Origin: Pseudomonas sp. MPC6
Lineage (GTDB): Bacteria > Pseudomonadota > Gammaproteobacteria > Pseudomonadales > Pseudomonadaceae
Direction of reading: 5' to 3'
Length of the DNA stretch: 64,000 nt
Assembly (NCBI RefSeq): GCF_006094435.1
Contig: NZ_CP034783.1
Location: 6,661,001-6,725,000 of the forward strand
The notes under the pieces were generated by a model, which saw only the letters and a list, made by a program, of their open reading frames with translations, had not been told where the DNA came from and did no database searches. The position numbers and the translations under genes are program-made. Below, in pieces: positions 37,823 through 47,757 of the stretch (its first letter is position 1; each line of letters opens with the position of its first letter).

Positions 37823-37891
37823 CCTTCGCTGGCAAGCCAGCGCCTACAGGGGGACGCGATAACCTGTAGGAGCGGGCTTGCCAGCGAAGAG
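37823..37891. repeat. REP pair (inverted)
   Basis: Two inverted GCTGGCAAGCCAGC-type palindromes, each with a GCGCC or GCGGG variant tail, between the LysR gene and the importer operon. Confidence 0.83.
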
Positions 37892-37913
37892 GCCAGTGCA
37901 GGCACTGAAGATT

Positions 37914-38777
37914 TCAGACTGGCGCCATTTCCTGCGCCAACCCCAAAAACGCCGCCGGCAACCGCGCCCCTTTCCTTTCCTTGAGGCAATACAAATACTC
38001 AGGAATCTGCGGCGCATTCTCGATGGTCAACACCCGCAACTGCGGATCATGGGGCACTTCCTGCCGGGCAATGATGCTGATCCCGATGTTGCGCAACACG
38101 GCCTCGCGAATCGACTCACGGCTGCCGATTTCCAGCAGCGGGCCGAAACTCACGCCGGCGCTGGTCAGCAACTCCTCGGTCAATCGCCGGGTGGTCGAGC
38201 CCGATTCCCGCATCAACAGGGTATGCCCGGCCAACGCCGTCAGCGGCACATGATCGTGAACCGCCAGCGGATGATGGCGATGCACCGCCAATACCAGCGG
38301 GTCGCTACCGAGCACCCGGCGAATCAGCCGCGCATCATCGAGCAACTGCGATGACGCCGCGACATCCACCCGATAATCTTCAAGCGCCTCGAGCACCTGC
38401 TGGGAATTGCCGATTTCCACCGAGACTTCCACCTGCGGCAGACGCTCGCGGAACGTTTTCACCAGATCGAGGATGTAATACGGTGCCGTGGCGGCGATGC
38501 GCAACGTGCCCTGCACCTGGCCGCTGTTGCGCAGGAAGAATTCGATGTCGGCTTCTTGCTGCAACAGCGCCTTGACCATCGGCAGCAGCCGCGCACCTTC
38601 ATCGCTGACGCTGAGGCGGCGCCCGCCGCGGTAGAACAGTTCTACCGAGTACTGACTTTCCAGGTGGCGGATCTGGGTCGTCACCGTCGGCTGGCTAAGG
38701 CCAAGCTTTTTCGCCGCCAGGGTTATGCTGCCCAGGCGGGCAACCATGTAAAACGCCTTCAGCTCGGCACTCAGCAC
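37914..38777 (-). CDS. LysR-family regulator, phosphonate-associated
   Basis: A 287-residue LysR-type regulator. The winged HTH is N-terminal (LGSITLAAKKLGLSQPTVTTQIRHLE region, residues 15-40), followed by the ligand-binding periplasmic-like fold. It belongs to the branch that accompanies phosphonate uptake genes, and it lies directly upstream of the importer operon on the same strand. It probably activates that operon when phosphonate is present. Confidence 0.83.
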   Translation of the reverse strand: MLSAELKAFYMVARLGSITLAAKKLGLSQPTVTTQIRHLESQYSVELFYRGGRRLSVSDEGARLLPMVKALLQQEADIEFFLRNSGQVQGTLRIAATAPYYILDLVKTFRERLPQVEVSVEIGNSQQVLEALEDYRVDVAASSQLLDDARLIRRVLGSDPLVLAVHRHHPLAVHDHVPLTALAGHTLLMRESGSTTRRLTEELLTSAGVSFGPLLEIGSRESIREAVLRNIGISIIARQEVPHDPQLRVLTIENAPQIPEYLYCLKERKGARLPAAFLGLAQEMAPV

Positions 38778-38793
38778 TGCCTTCCCTCATTAT

Positions 38794-41058
38794 TTATTTG
38801 CGCAACAGGCGCAAACCGTTGAACACCACCAACAGGCTCACGCCCATGTCGGCAAACACCGCCATCCACATGCTGGCGATCCCGGCGAAGGTTACTCCAA
38901 GAAAGATCGCCTTGATCACCAATGCCAGCGCGATGTTCTGTTTCAGGATGCTGGAGGTCTGCCGCGACAATCGAATGAAGGCTGGAATCTTGCGCAGATC
39001 GTCGTCCATCAGGGCGACATCGGCGGTCTCGATGGCGGTATCGGTCCCCGCGGCGGCCATGGCAAAACCGATCTCGGCCCGAGCGAGTGCCGGAGCGTCA
39101 TTGATGCCGTCGCCGACCATGCCGACTCTGTGGCCCTGTGCATAAAGTGCTTCGATGGCTTGCAGCTTGTCGGTCGGCAGCAGATCGCCTTGCGCCTGAT
39201 CGATACCGACTTGCGTTGCAATAGCCTGGGCGGTGTGCACGTTGTCGCCGGTGAGCATCAGGGTTTTGATGCCCAGGTCGTGCAATTGCTGGATAGCCTC
39301 GCGGCTGGACTCTTTCACCGTGTCGGCCACGGCGAACAGTGCCAGGGGGCCGGATGCGTCGAGCAACAGCACCACGGACTTGCCCTGTTTTTCCAGAGCG
39401 AACAGCTGCTCTTCCAGCGCTGGCGAGCACAGGCCCAGATCTTCCACCAGGCGGTGGTTGCCCAGGTGGTAGGTCTGGCCGTTGATTTCGCCGCGCACAC
39501 CCCGCCCGCCGAGTGCCTCGAAGTTATCCACAACCAAGGTCGCAGCGTGTTTATCCACAGCTGCATTGGCGATGGCCACCGACACCGGGTGATCCGAGCG
39601 GCCGGCCAGCGCCGCGGCAATGGCAGGGGCCGATTCAACTGCCGTCGGATCGAGGGACACATAATCGGTCTGCACCGGTTTGCCGTGAGTCAGGGTACCG
39701 GTCTTGTCCAGGGCCAGATAATCAAGTTTGTAACCGCCCTCCAGATACACGCCGCCCTTGACCAGAATCCCTTTGCGCGCCGCCGCCGCCAGGCCGCTGA
39801 CGATGGTCACCGGCGTGGAAATCACCAGTGCACAGGGGCAGGCGACCACCAGTAACACCAGCGCGCGGTAGATCCAGTCGAACCACAGCGCCTCCATGAA
39901 CAGCGGCGGAATCACGGCCACCGCGATGGCCAGGACGAACACTGCCGGTGTGTAGATTTTCGAGAACCGGTCCACGAAACGCTGGGTGGGCGCCCGCGCG
40001 CCCTGGGCCTGCTCGACGGCGTGGATGATGCGTGCCAGGGTCGAGTTGTTGGCCGCGGCGGTCACGGTGTATTCCAGGGACCCCGCCTGGTTGATGGTAC
40101 CGGCGAAGACTTTATCGCCCAAAGCCTTCTCGATCGGCAGGCTTTCGCCGGTGATCGGTGCCTGATCGATGGTGGAAGTGCCTGCAACGACTTCACCGTC
40201 CAATCCAATCCGCTCACCCGGCCGCACGCGTACCCGTGCCCCCAGCTCAACGATTTTGACGTCCTGCGCAACCCAGCTGCCGTCGGCCAACTGCACCGTG
40301 ACCTGTTCCGGGGTCATCTGCATCAGGCCGCCAATGGCATTGCGTGCCCGGTCCAGCGACCTGGCTTCGATCAGTTCGGCCACGGTGAACAGGAACATCA
40401 CCATCGCCGCTTCCGGCCACTGACCGATCAGGATTGCGCCTGTCACCGCGATGCTCATCAGCGCGTTGATGTTCAGGTTGAGGTTTTTCAGGGCAATCCA
40501 GCCCTTCTTATAGGTACCGAGGCCGCCACTGAGGATCGAGACCAGCGCGATGATCGCCACGACCCAATCGGGCGCGGCACTGGTGAAGTGGATAACCTCG
40601 GCAGCCACCGCGCTGACGCCGGACAGCGCCAGCGGCCACCAGGGCTTTTTCCCGGCAGCCGGCGCCGGCGCTTCAACGCCCGGCTCCAGCGGCTCGGCCT
40701 GCATGCCAAGGGACTTGATCGCGTCGATGATCGGCGCGGTGCTCGCCAGGTTGTGGGTCACCCCCAACACGCGGTTGATCAGGTTGAATTCAAGCTGTTG
40801 CACACCCGCCAGCTTGCCCAGTTTGTTCTGGATCAGCGTCTGTTCGGTCGGACAGTCCATTGCATCGATACGGAAACTGTTCACCCGCGCATCGGCACTT
40901 GGCGCTTCGCTCAACTGGACCAGCGCAGGCGCCGCTGCTGTAGACGAACAGCAGGTATCACCATGAGCGCCATGCACATGTTGAGGAACGGGCTTGAGTT
41001 TGCTGCTGCAGCAATCGTCTGCGGCATCGGGTTTGTGGGTATGCAGGGAATCGCTCAT
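38794..41058 (-). CDS. cadA: Cadmium/zinc-exporting P-type ATPase
   Basis: A 754-residue P1B ATPase that exports Cd2+, Zn2+ or Pb2+. The N-terminus is rich in Cys and His (DDCCSSKLKP, HVHGAHGDTCCSS). A heavy-metal domain follows, with MDCPTEQ in place of the usual CxxC. The transmembrane metal site is CPCALV, the phosphorylation motif DKTGTLTHG, and GDGINDAPALA the hinge. Divergent from cadR with a MerR-type operator in between. The motifs fit the Zn/Cd group, not copper. Confidence 0.95.
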   Translation of the reverse strand: MSDSLHTHKPDAADDCCSSKLKPVPQHVHGAHGDTCCSSTAAAPALVQLSEAPSADARVNSFRIDAMDCPTEQTLIQNKLGKLAGVQQLEFNLINRVLGVTHNLASTAPIIDAIKSLGMQAEPLEPGVEAPAPAAGKKPWWPLALSGVSAVAAEVIHFTSAAPDWVVAIIALVSILSGGLGTYKKGWIALKNLNLNINALMSIAVTGAILIGQWPEAAMVMFLFTVAELIEARSLDRARNAIGGLMQMTPEQVTVQLADGSWVAQDVKIVELGARVRVRPGERIGLDGEVVAGTSTIDQAPITGESLPIEKALGDKVFAGTINQAGSLEYTVTAAANNSTLARIIHAVEQAQGARAPTQRFVDRFSKIYTPAVFVLAIAVAVIPPLFMEALWFDWIYRALVLLVVACPCALVISTPVTIVSGLAAAARKGILVKGGVYLEGGYKLDYLALDKTGTLTHGKPVQTDYVSLDPTAVESAPAIAAALAGRSDHPVSVAIANAAVDKHAATLVVDNFEALGGRGVRGEINGQTYHLGNHRLVEDLGLCSPALEEQLFALEKQGKSVVLLLDASGPLALFAVADTVKESSREAIQQLHDLGIKTLMLTGDNVHTAQAIATQVGIDQAQGDLLPTDKLQAIEALYAQGHRVGMVGDGINDAPALARAEIGFAMAAAGTDTAIETADVALMDDDLRKIPAFIRLSRQTSSILKQNIALALVIKAIFLGVTFAGIASMWMAVFADMGVSLLVVFNGLRLLRK

Positions 41059-41094
41059 TGGTCACGTCCATGAAGGTGCCTGTTGCCAAGTAAA

Positions 41095-41119
41095 GACCCT
41101 GTAGCCACTATAGGGTCAA
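41095..41119 (-). promoter_or_regulatory. cadA promoter with CadR operator
   Basis: On the minus strand a -35 box TTGACC is followed by a 19-base spacer and a TTTACT -10-like box. The spacer region contains the inverted repeat GACCCT / AGGGTC (41095-41117). Over-long spacers filled by a dyad are the hallmark of MerR-family promoters, and the dyad looks like the CadR sites known from P. putida. Confidence 0.85.
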
Positions 41120-41142
41120 GCATCCTTTTGGAGATTGTCGCG

Positions 41143-41592
41143 ATGAAGATTGGAGAACTGGCCAGACTCACCGACTGCGCCGTGGAAACCATCCGCTACT
41201 ACGAGCGGGAAAACCTGCTGCCGGAACCGGCCCGCAGCGACGGCAACTACCGCGTCTACACCCAGGCCCATGCCGAGCGCCTGACTTTCATCCGCAACTG
41301 CCGCACCCTCGACATGACGCTGGAAGAAATTCGCAGCCTGCTGGCCTTGCGCGACAGCCCGCAGGATCAATGCGAAAGCGTGAATGCGCTGATCGATGAA
41401 CACATCCATCACGTCAAGGCGCGGATCGATGGGTTGCTGGCGTTGCAGACACAATTGATCGACCTGCGCCAACGCTGCGGCGAGGGGCCGGATATTGATC
41501 AGTGCGGGATATTGCAGCGGTTGGAGGTGAGTGGCGGGGTCGTGGCGACGGAGACGGAGCATTCCCATGTGGGCCGTAGTCACGGCCACTAA
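41143..41592 (+). CDS. cadR: Cadmium-responsive MerR-family regulator CadR
   Basis: From ATG 41143 the protein has 149 residues: a MerR winged HTH (MKIGELARLTDCAVETIRYYE), a coiled-coil dimer helix, and metal-ligand cysteines C77, C112 and C121. A histidine-rich end (HSHVGRSHGH) is typical of CadR. It would untwist the cadA promoter on binding Cd2+. The frame is open for 20 codons upstream through the operator, so the shorter start is preferred. Confidence 0.92.
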   Translation: MKIGELARLTDCAVETIRYYERENLLPEPARSDGNYRVYTQAHAERLTFIRNCRTLDMTLEEIRSLLALRDSPQDQCESVNALIDEHIHHVKARIDGLLALQTQLIDLRQRCGEGPDIDQCGILQRLEVSGGVVATETEHSHVGRSHGH

Positions 41593-41609
41593 ACACGCCA
41601 CAGATAAAA

Positions 41610-41731
41610 TGTGGGGCTTGCTCGCGAAGAGGGAGTGTCAGACAACATTTCCGTCGACTGACACTCCCTCTTCGCTGGCAAGCCAGCTCCTACATGGTTC
41701 GGTGACCTGTAGGAGCTGGCTTGCCAGCGAA
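41610..41731. repeat. REP cluster, three palindromes
   Basis: A shortened GGGGCTTGCTCGCG copy at 41612, then an inverted pair of GCTGGCAAGCCAGC type at 41671 and 41708, between cadR and thyA. Confidence 0.83.
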
Positions 41732-41751
41732 CACCGCGAAGCGGTGCCTGC

Positions 41752-42723
41752 TTAGACCGCCATCGGCGCCGTCATCGGCGCATGGTGTTCGTAGCCTTCC
41801 AGCGAGAAATCGCCCGGCTCGATCAATTCCAGCCATTGCGGCTGATACACACCGGTCTTGGCAAATTCCGGCACACGATCACTGATCACCAGTTTCGGCA
41901 TCGGGAACGGCTCGCGCTTGAGCTGCTCATTCAGCATGTCCAGGTGGTTTTCGTAGACGTGGGCGTCGCCGATGAAATAGGTGAACCAGCGCGGCGTGTA
42001 ACCGGTCAGGCGACCGATCAGGCTCAGCAGCGCGGCACCTTCGGTGAGGTTGAACGGTGTGCCCAGGCCCAGGTCGTTCGAGCGAATGTAGAGGGTCAGG
42101 GAGATCTCTCTGGTCTCGACATTCGGATGGAACTGATACAGCAAATGGCACGGCGGCAGGGCCATCTCATCGAGCTGGGCGACGTTCCAGCCGTGGAACA
42201 AGATGCGGCGGCTGCCCGGGTCCTTGATGATGGTGTCGACGCATTGGCGGATCTGGTCGATCGCCTTGTACAGCACCACGTACGCCTGGCCCTCTTCTTC
42301 GCCTTCGGCGATCTGGCGATAGCCTTGGCTCAGGGTCTGCTCGATAGCGGCCTGGTTGCTGACCGGGATCTGCTTGTACGCCGGCCATTTTCGCCATTGC
42401 ACGCCATAGATCTCGCCGAGGTCGTCTTCGCCCTGGCGGAACGGGTTAGCCAGCCACTGGGCGTTTTCGTTGGCGTTCTGGTCCCAGACCTTGCAGCCCA
42501 GGGCTCGAAATTCGGCGGCGTTGTTCACCCCGCGCAGAAAACCGCACATCTCGCCAATGGCCGATTTGAAGGCCATCTTGCGGGTAGTGATCGCCGGGAA
42601 ACCTTCTTTCAGGTCATAACGCAGCATCGCACCGGGAAAACTGATGGTGTTCACGCCGGTACGGTTGGCCTGTTTGGTGCCGTTCTTGATGACGTGGGCG
42701 ACCAGATCGAGATATTGCTTCAT
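41752..42723 (-). CDS. thyA: Thymidylate synthase
   Basis: ThyA methylates dUMP with methylene-tetrahydrofolate. At 323 residues it is longer than the 264-residue E. coli form, owing to an insertion at about residues 95-150, as in other long-form enzymes. The nucleophile is C192 in [23 protein letters not shown] and the GDAHVYENH region bind substrate. The gene is 48 bases downstream of lgt on the same strand; lgt-thyA is a conserved pair. Confidence 0.97.
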   Translation of the reverse strand: MKQYLDLVAHVIKNGTKQANRTGVNTISFPGAMLRYDLKEGFPAITTRKMAFKSAIGEMCGFLRGVNNAAEFRALGCKVWDQNANENAQWLANPFRQGEDDLGEIYGVQWRKWPAYKQIPVSNQAAIEQTLSQGYRQIAEGEEEGQAYVVLYKAIDQIRQCVDTIIKDPGSRRILFHGWNVAQLDEMALPPCHLLYQFHPNVETREISLTLYIRSNDLGLGTPFNLTEGAALLSLIGRLTGYTPRWFTYFIGDAHVYENHLDMLNEQLKREPFPMPKLVISDRVPEFAKTGVYQPQWLELIEPGDFSLEGYEHHAPMTAPMAV

Positions 42724-42771
42724 GAGTTACCTGTGTCCTTGAACCCGGGGTCGTCACCCCGGGGTTCGAAT

Positions 42772-43578
42772 TTATACAGCGGCCGCGGGGGCCGCCGGCG
42801 CGCGATGATAGGCCAGCCAGATCAGGAACAGGCCGCCGACAATCATCGGTATGCACAGTACCTGGCCCATGGTCAGCCAGTTCCAGGCCAGATAGCCCAG
42901 CTGCGCGTCCGGAACCCGAACGAATTCGACGATGAAGCGGAAGATGCCATAGAACAGCGCGAACATCCCGGACACCGCCATGGTCGGCCGCGGCTTGCGC
43001 GAGAACAGCCAGAGGATCGCGAACAACGCCACGCCTTCGAGCGCGAACTGATACAGCTGCGACGGGTGGCGCGCCAGTTGCGCCGGGTCGGTCGGAAAGA
43101 CCATTGCCCACGGCACGTCGGTCGCCTTGCCCCACAACTCGGCATTGATGAAGTTGCCGATACGCCCGGCACCCAGGCCGATCGGCACCATCGGTGCGAC
43201 GAAGTCCATCAGCTGGAAGAACGACTTGCCGTTCTTTTTACCGAACCACAACGCCGCCAGCATCACGCCGATGAAGCCGCCGTGGAACGACATGCCGCCT
43301 TTCCACACCTCGAAGATCAGCGTCGGGTTGGCCAGGTATGCGTTCAGATCGTAGAACAGCACATAACCCAGGCGGCCGCCGACAATGACGCCCATCGACA
43401 TCCAGAACACCATGTCGGAGAGCTTCTCCTTGCTCCAGGTCGGGTCGAAGCGGTTCAGCCGGCGGGACGCCAGCCACCACGCGCCGCCGATGCCGATCAG
43501 GTACATCAGGCCGTACCAGTGGATTTTCAGCGGACCGATGGCCAGGGCCACCGGGTCGATCTGCGGGTAAGGCAGCAT
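42772..43578 (-). CDS. lgt: Prolipoprotein diacylglyceryl transferase
   Basis: Lgt attaches diacylglycerol to the lipobox cysteine of prelipoproteins in the inner membrane. The 268-residue protein has about seven membrane segments, the MSFHGGFIG motif and the family signature [13 protein letters not shown]. Length is normal. It precedes thyA as in many gammaproteobacteria. Confidence 0.97.
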   Translation of the reverse strand: MLPYPQIDPVALAIGPLKIHWYGLMYLIGIGGAWWLASRRLNRFDPTWSKEKLSDMVFWMSMGVIVGGRLGYVLFYDLNAYLANPTLIFEVWKGGMSFHGGFIGVMLAALWFGKKNGKSFFQLMDFVAPMVPIGLGAGRIGNFINAELWGKATDVPWAMVFPTDPAQLARHPSQLYQFALEGVALFAILWLFSRKPRPTMAVSGMFALFYGIFRFIVEFVRVPDAQLGYLAWNWLTMGQVLCIPMIVGGLFLIWLAYHRAPAAPAAAV

Positions 43579-43660
43579 TGCGACTCCTCGTTAGAGTTGA
43601 AACCTTCAAAATTCCCGGGGACGCTGTCACGCCAGGATTAAGCCAGCATTGCGGCGCGGG

Positions 43661-44443
43661 TCAGAGCAGGAAACTCAGGCCTACGCAAAACAGCAAAGCG
43701 GCGAACAGTCTTTTCAGCAAGCGCGGCGACAGGCTATGGGCCAGTCGAGCACCGAGGCGGGCGAACACCATGCTGGTCAGGGCGATCCCCAGCAACGCCG
43801 GCAAATAAATAAAACCGAGACTATGGGCCGGCAACAACGGATCGTGCCACCCCAGAATCATGAAACTTAATGCACTGGCCAACGCGATCGGCAGCCCGCA
43901 GGCGGAAGATGTCGCCACCGCTTGCTGCATCGGCACGCTGCGCCAGGTCAGGAACGGCACGGTCAACGAGCCGCCGCCAATCCCGAAAATCGCCGAAGCC
44001 CAGCCAATCACACTGCCGGCCACGGTCAGACCGACCTTGCCCGGCACCGTGCGGCTGGCTTTTGGCTTGACATCCAATGCCAGCTGAACCGCGATGATCA
44101 GCGCAAATACGCCGATGATTTTCTGCAGGTTCGGCCCGGAGATCGCTTCGGCGGTCAGCGCACCGAAACCGGCGCCGATGAGAATACCGACGGTCATCCA
44201 GGCAAAAATCGGCCAGCGCACGGCGCCCCGGCGATGATGCTCGCGGATGGCATTGATCGAGGTAAAGATGATCGTCGCCAGCGAAGTGCCGACCGCCAGG
44301 TGGGTCAGAATTGATGCATCGAAGCCCTGCAAGGTGAAACTGAACACCAGTACCGGGACGATGATGATTCCGCCCCCCACCCCGAACAGCCCGGCCAGCA
44401 CGCCTGCACAGGCGCCCAGCGCCAGGTACAGTAGAAATTCCAT
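43661..44443 (-). CDS. TauE/SafE-family sulfite exporter
   Basis: A 260-residue membrane protein with about eight hydrophobic segments in two related halves, each with the family motif (GVGGGIIIVPVL early, GIGGGSLTVPFL later). TauE/SafE proteins export sulfite or organosulfonates; the substrate here is open. ATG 44443 begins MEFLLYLALGACAG; longer in-frame extensions upstream are not hydrophobic and are rejected. It lies upstream of lgt on the same strand. Confidence 0.88.
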   Translation of the reverse strand: MEFLLYLALGACAGVLAGLFGVGGGIIIVPVLVFSFTLQGFDASILTHLAVGTSLATIIFTSINAIREHHRRGAVRWPIFAWMTVGILIGAGFGALTAEAISGPNLQKIIGVFALIIAVQLALDVKPKASRTVPGKVGLTVAGSVIGWASAIFGIGGGSLTVPFLTWRSVPMQQAVATSSACGLPIALASALSFMILGWHDPLLPAHSLGFIYLPALLGIALTSMVFARLGARLAHSLSPRLLKRLFAALLFCVGLSFLL

Positions 44444-44576
44444 GGCCGTCCCCGCCCGCTTCCCAAAAATAGGAGCGGCATGGTAACGGATGCATGGCCT
44501 CAAGCTCCACTGGATGGCGATGGATACCCGCACGATGACTGCGTAGAGTGGGCAAAAAAACCCCAAGGACCTCCTT

Positions 44577-45323
44577 ATGTGCCTGATTGTCTTTGCCTGG
44601 CAGCCCGGCCACGCGCAGCCGCTGATCGTCGCCGCCAACCGTGACGAATTCTACGCCCGCCCCAGCCTGCCGCTGGCGCAATGGCCGGAATCGCCGCAAG
44701 TTTATGCCGGTCGAGATCTGGAGGCCGGCGGCACCTGGCTGGGTGTCGGTGCCGATGGACGCTTCGCTGCGCTGACCAATATTCGCAATCCGCATCAACC
44801 GCCCGCGCGAAAATCGAGGGGTGAACTGGTAGCGCGATTTCTCGCCGGGGAAATGCCCATTGATGACTATTTGAGCGACGTTGTTGCACGTTCCCTCGAA
44901 TATGCCGGATTTAACTTGCTGATCGGCAACGCCAACGAGCTGTGGCACTTCAATGCCCGGGCGGCTGAGGCGGTGATGCTGCCAGCGGGAGTTTATGGCT
45001 TGTCGAACGCCGGCCTGGATACGCCGTGGCCGAAATTGCTCAAGGCGCGCGCAGCATTGAGCCAGGTGCTGGACGATCCGCAGCCTGAGGCGCTGTTGGC
45101 GTTGTTGAACAATGCGCAACCGGCTCCGTTTGCCGAGTTGCCGGATACCGGGGTGGGGTTGGCCACCGAGGCGTTGCTGTCAAGCGTGTTCATTGCCAGC
45201 CCGACTTACGGGACGCGGGCGAGCACGGCGTTGATTGTGCATGCGGATGGGACGCGGCATATGGTCGAGCGGAGTTTCGGGCCGTATGGCGGGCATTTGG
45301 GGGAAGTGGAGATCAGGGTTTAG
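44577..45323 (+). CDS. NRDE (TANGO2-like) family protein
   Basis: A 248-residue protein starting MCLIVFAW, with the name-giving motif AANRDEFYARP at about residues 22-32. Such proteins are relatives of Ntn-hydrolases: a Cys at position 2 would be the nucleophile after Met removal. TANGO2 relatives have been linked to heme trafficking in animals and bacteria. No specific role can be given here. AAGGA precedes the start. Confidence 0.85.
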   Translation: MCLIVFAWQPGHAQPLIVAANRDEFYARPSLPLAQWPESPQVYAGRDLEAGGTWLGVGADGRFAALTNIRNPHQPPARKSRGELVARFLAGEMPIDDYLSDVVARSLEYAGFNLLIGNANELWHFNARAAEAVMLPAGVYGLSNAGLDTPWPKLLKARAALSQVLDDPQPEALLALLNNAQPAPFAELPDTGVGLATEALLSSVFIASPTYGTRASTALIVHADGTRHMVERSFGPYGGHLGEVEIRV

Positions 45324-45347
45324 ATTGGCGTCGCCGGGACTGACGCC

Positions 45348-45441
45348 TTCGCGAGCAAGCCCGCTCCCACATTGGATCTGCGTAGTACACAAAGCCTGTG
45401 TGCGCTGGAGATCTACTGTGGGAGCGGGCTTGCTCGCGAAG
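45348..45441. repeat. REP pair (inverted)
   Basis: Two inverted GCGAGCAAGCCCGCTCCCAC palindromes between the NRDE gene and ptsP. Confidence 0.88.
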
Positions 45442-45455
45442 GGGCCAGTACAGGT

Positions 45456-47735
45456 TTAGAGGGTTTTGGCCGAAGCCGGATTGATCATCCGCGCCAACCC
45501 AAGGTTCTTCAACGCCAGCTGCAGCGAGCTGTGGATCACTTGCGGGTTGTCGATGGTCATCAACTCCGCCAGCAATTCCTTGGCCTTGCTCAGATTGATC
45601 TGACGCAGCATCCATTTCACTTTCGGCAGGTTGGTGGCGTTCATCGACAGGCTGTCGAAACCCATCGCCATCAATAGCACCGCCGCTGCCGGATCACCGG
45701 CCATTTCGCCGCAGATGCTCACCGGCTTGCCTTCGGCATGGGCATCGCGCACCACGTTCTGCAGCGCTTGCAGTACTGCCGGGTGCAGGTAGTCGTAGAG
45801 GTCGGCCACTCGCGGGTTGTTGCGGTCCACGGCCAGCAGGTACTGGGTCAGGTCGTTGGAGCCGACTGACAGGAAGTCCACTTGCCGCGCCAGTTCCTTG
45901 GTCTGATAAACCGCTGCCGGAATTTCGATCATCACGCCGATCGGTGGCATCGGCACATCGCAGCCTTCATCACGCACTTCACCCCAGGCCCGGTGGATCA
46001 GGTGCAGGGCTTCTTCCAGCTCGTGGATGCCGGAGATCATCGGCAGCAGAATCCGCAGGTTGTTCAGGCCTTCGCTGGCCTTGAGCATCGCGCGGGTCTG
46101 GACCAGGAAGATTTCCGGGTGATCGAGGGTGACGCGAATGCCGCGCCAGCCGAGGAACGGGTTGTCTTCCTTGATCGGGAAGTACGACAGCGACTTGTCG
46201 CCACCGATGTCCAGGCTGCGCATGGTCACCGGCTGCGGGTGAAACGCGGCGAGTTGCTCGCGATAGATCGCCAGTTGCTCTTTTTCGCTGGGAAAACGCT
46301 GGTTGATCATGAACGGCACTTCGGTGCGGTACAGACCGACACCTTCAGCGCCACGCTTCTGCGCCCGGGCCACGTCCGCCAGCAGGCCGGTGTTGACCCA
46401 CAGCGGCATGCGGTGGCCGTCAAGGGTGATGCACGGCAAATCCCGCAGCGCATCCAGCCCGAGGGCCAGTTGCTTCTCTTCCTCGACCACTTCGGCGAAC
46501 TGCTTGCGCAGCAGTTCGCTGGGGTTGGTGTAGACCTCGCCGTGATAGCCGTCGACGATCATCTGGATGCCGTCGACCTTGGAATACGGCAGGTCGACCA
46601 GGCCCATCACCGTCGGGATGCCCATGGCGCGCGCGAGGATCGCCACGTGGGAGTTGCCGGAACCGAGTACCGAGACCAGGCCGACCAGCTTGCCTTCCGG
46701 CACCTCGCCGAGCATCGCCGGCGTCAGTTCTTCGCTGATCAGAATGCTGTTGTCGGGGTAGACCAGGGTCTGCTGGCGTTCTTCCTGCAGGTAAGCCAGC
46801 AAGCGCCGACCGAGATCCTTGACGTCGGAGGCACGTTCACGCAGGTAGGCGTCGTCCATCAATTCGAAGCGGTTGACGTGCTCGGTGACCACTTGGCGCA
46901 ACGCGCCCTGGGCCCACTGGCCGGTCTTGATCACGGTGGTAATTTCGCTGCCGAGCGAGGCATCGTCGAGCATCATCAGGTAGACGTCGAACAGCGCGCG
47001 CTCTTCCGGGCGCAACTGGTTCGCGAGCTTGGCCGACAAGGCGCGCATGTCGGCGCGCACGCCTTCGATGGCGGTCTTGAACAGCCCGAGTTCGGCGGTG
47101 ATGTCAGTGATGGTCTTGTCGGGCACTACATCCAGATCGGCCGGCGGCAACATGACCACCGCGGTACCGACCGCCGCACCCGGCGAACCCGGCACACCGA
47201 CGAACTTTGCTTCCTGGATGCCCTTGCCCTGACGCCCCAGGCCACGGATCGAACCGGTTGCCTCGGCGTGGGCGATAACGCCGGCGAGCTGCGCGCTCAT
47301 GGTGACGAGGAAGGCTTCTTCTCCCTCATCGAACTGGCGGCGTTCCTTTTGCTGGATGACCAACACGCCGACGACGCGGCGGTGGTGAATGATCGGCGCC
47401 CCGAGGAACGAGGCAAAGCGCTCTTCACCGGTCTCGGCGAAGTAGCGATAGCGCGGGTGATCCGCGGCGTTTTCCAGGTTCAGGGGTTCTTCACGCGTGC
47501 CGACCAGACCGACCAGACCTTCGTTGGGCGCCATGCTGACTTTGCCGATCGAGCGCTTGTTCAAGCCCTCGGTGGCCATCAGCACGAAGCGGTTGGTCTC
47601 GGGGTCGAGCAGATAGACCGAACAGACCTGGCTGCCCATGGCCTCTTTGACGCGCAACACAATAATCCCCAACGCCGCCTTGAGATCCTTGGCGGAGTTA
47701 ACTTCCTGGACGATCTTGCGCAGCGTATTGAGCAT
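45456..47735 (-). CDS. ptsP: Phosphoenolpyruvate-protein phosphotransferase PtsP (EI-Ntr)
   Basis: Enzyme I of the nitrogen-type PTS: it takes phosphate from PEP and passes it to NPr, regulating nitrogen and potassium responses. The 759 residues comprise an N-terminal GAF domain (about 1-165), the EI domain with active-site His363 in SHVAILARAMG, and a C-terminal PEP-binding TIM barrel with SVGSNDLTQY and SICGEMAGDP. The gene lies 23 bases after rppH on the same strand; rppH-ptsP is a conserved operon. Confidence 0.96.
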   Translation of the reverse strand: MLNTLRKIVQEVNSAKDLKAALGIIVLRVKEAMGSQVCSVYLLDPETNRFVLMATEGLNKRSIGKVSMAPNEGLVGLVGTREEPLNLENAADHPRYRYFAETGEERFASFLGAPIIHHRRVVGVLVIQQKERRQFDEGEEAFLVTMSAQLAGVIAHAEATGSIRGLGRQGKGIQEAKFVGVPGSPGAAVGTAVVMLPPADLDVVPDKTITDITAELGLFKTAIEGVRADMRALSAKLANQLRPEERALFDVYLMMLDDASLGSEITTVIKTGQWAQGALRQVVTEHVNRFELMDDAYLRERASDVKDLGRRLLAYLQEERQQTLVYPDNSILISEELTPAMLGEVPEGKLVGLVSVLGSGNSHVAILARAMGIPTVMGLVDLPYSKVDGIQMIVDGYHGEVYTNPSELLRKQFAEVVEEEKQLALGLDALRDLPCITLDGHRMPLWVNTGLLADVARAQKRGAEGVGLYRTEVPFMINQRFPSEKEQLAIYREQLAAFHPQPVTMRSLDIGGDKSLSYFPIKEDNPFLGWRGIRVTLDHPEIFLVQTRAMLKASEGLNNLRILLPMISGIHELEEALHLIHRAWGEVRDEGCDVPMPPIGVMIEIPAAVYQTKELARQVDFLSVGSNDLTQYLLAVDRNNPRVADLYDYLHPAVLQALQNVVRDAHAEGKPVSICGEMAGDPAAAVLLMAMGFDSLSMNATNLPKVKWMLRQINLSKAKELLAELMTIDNPQVIHSSLQLALKNLGLARMINPASAKTL

Positions 47736-47757
47736 GGCTCGGGGTCGAACTCCGTCG

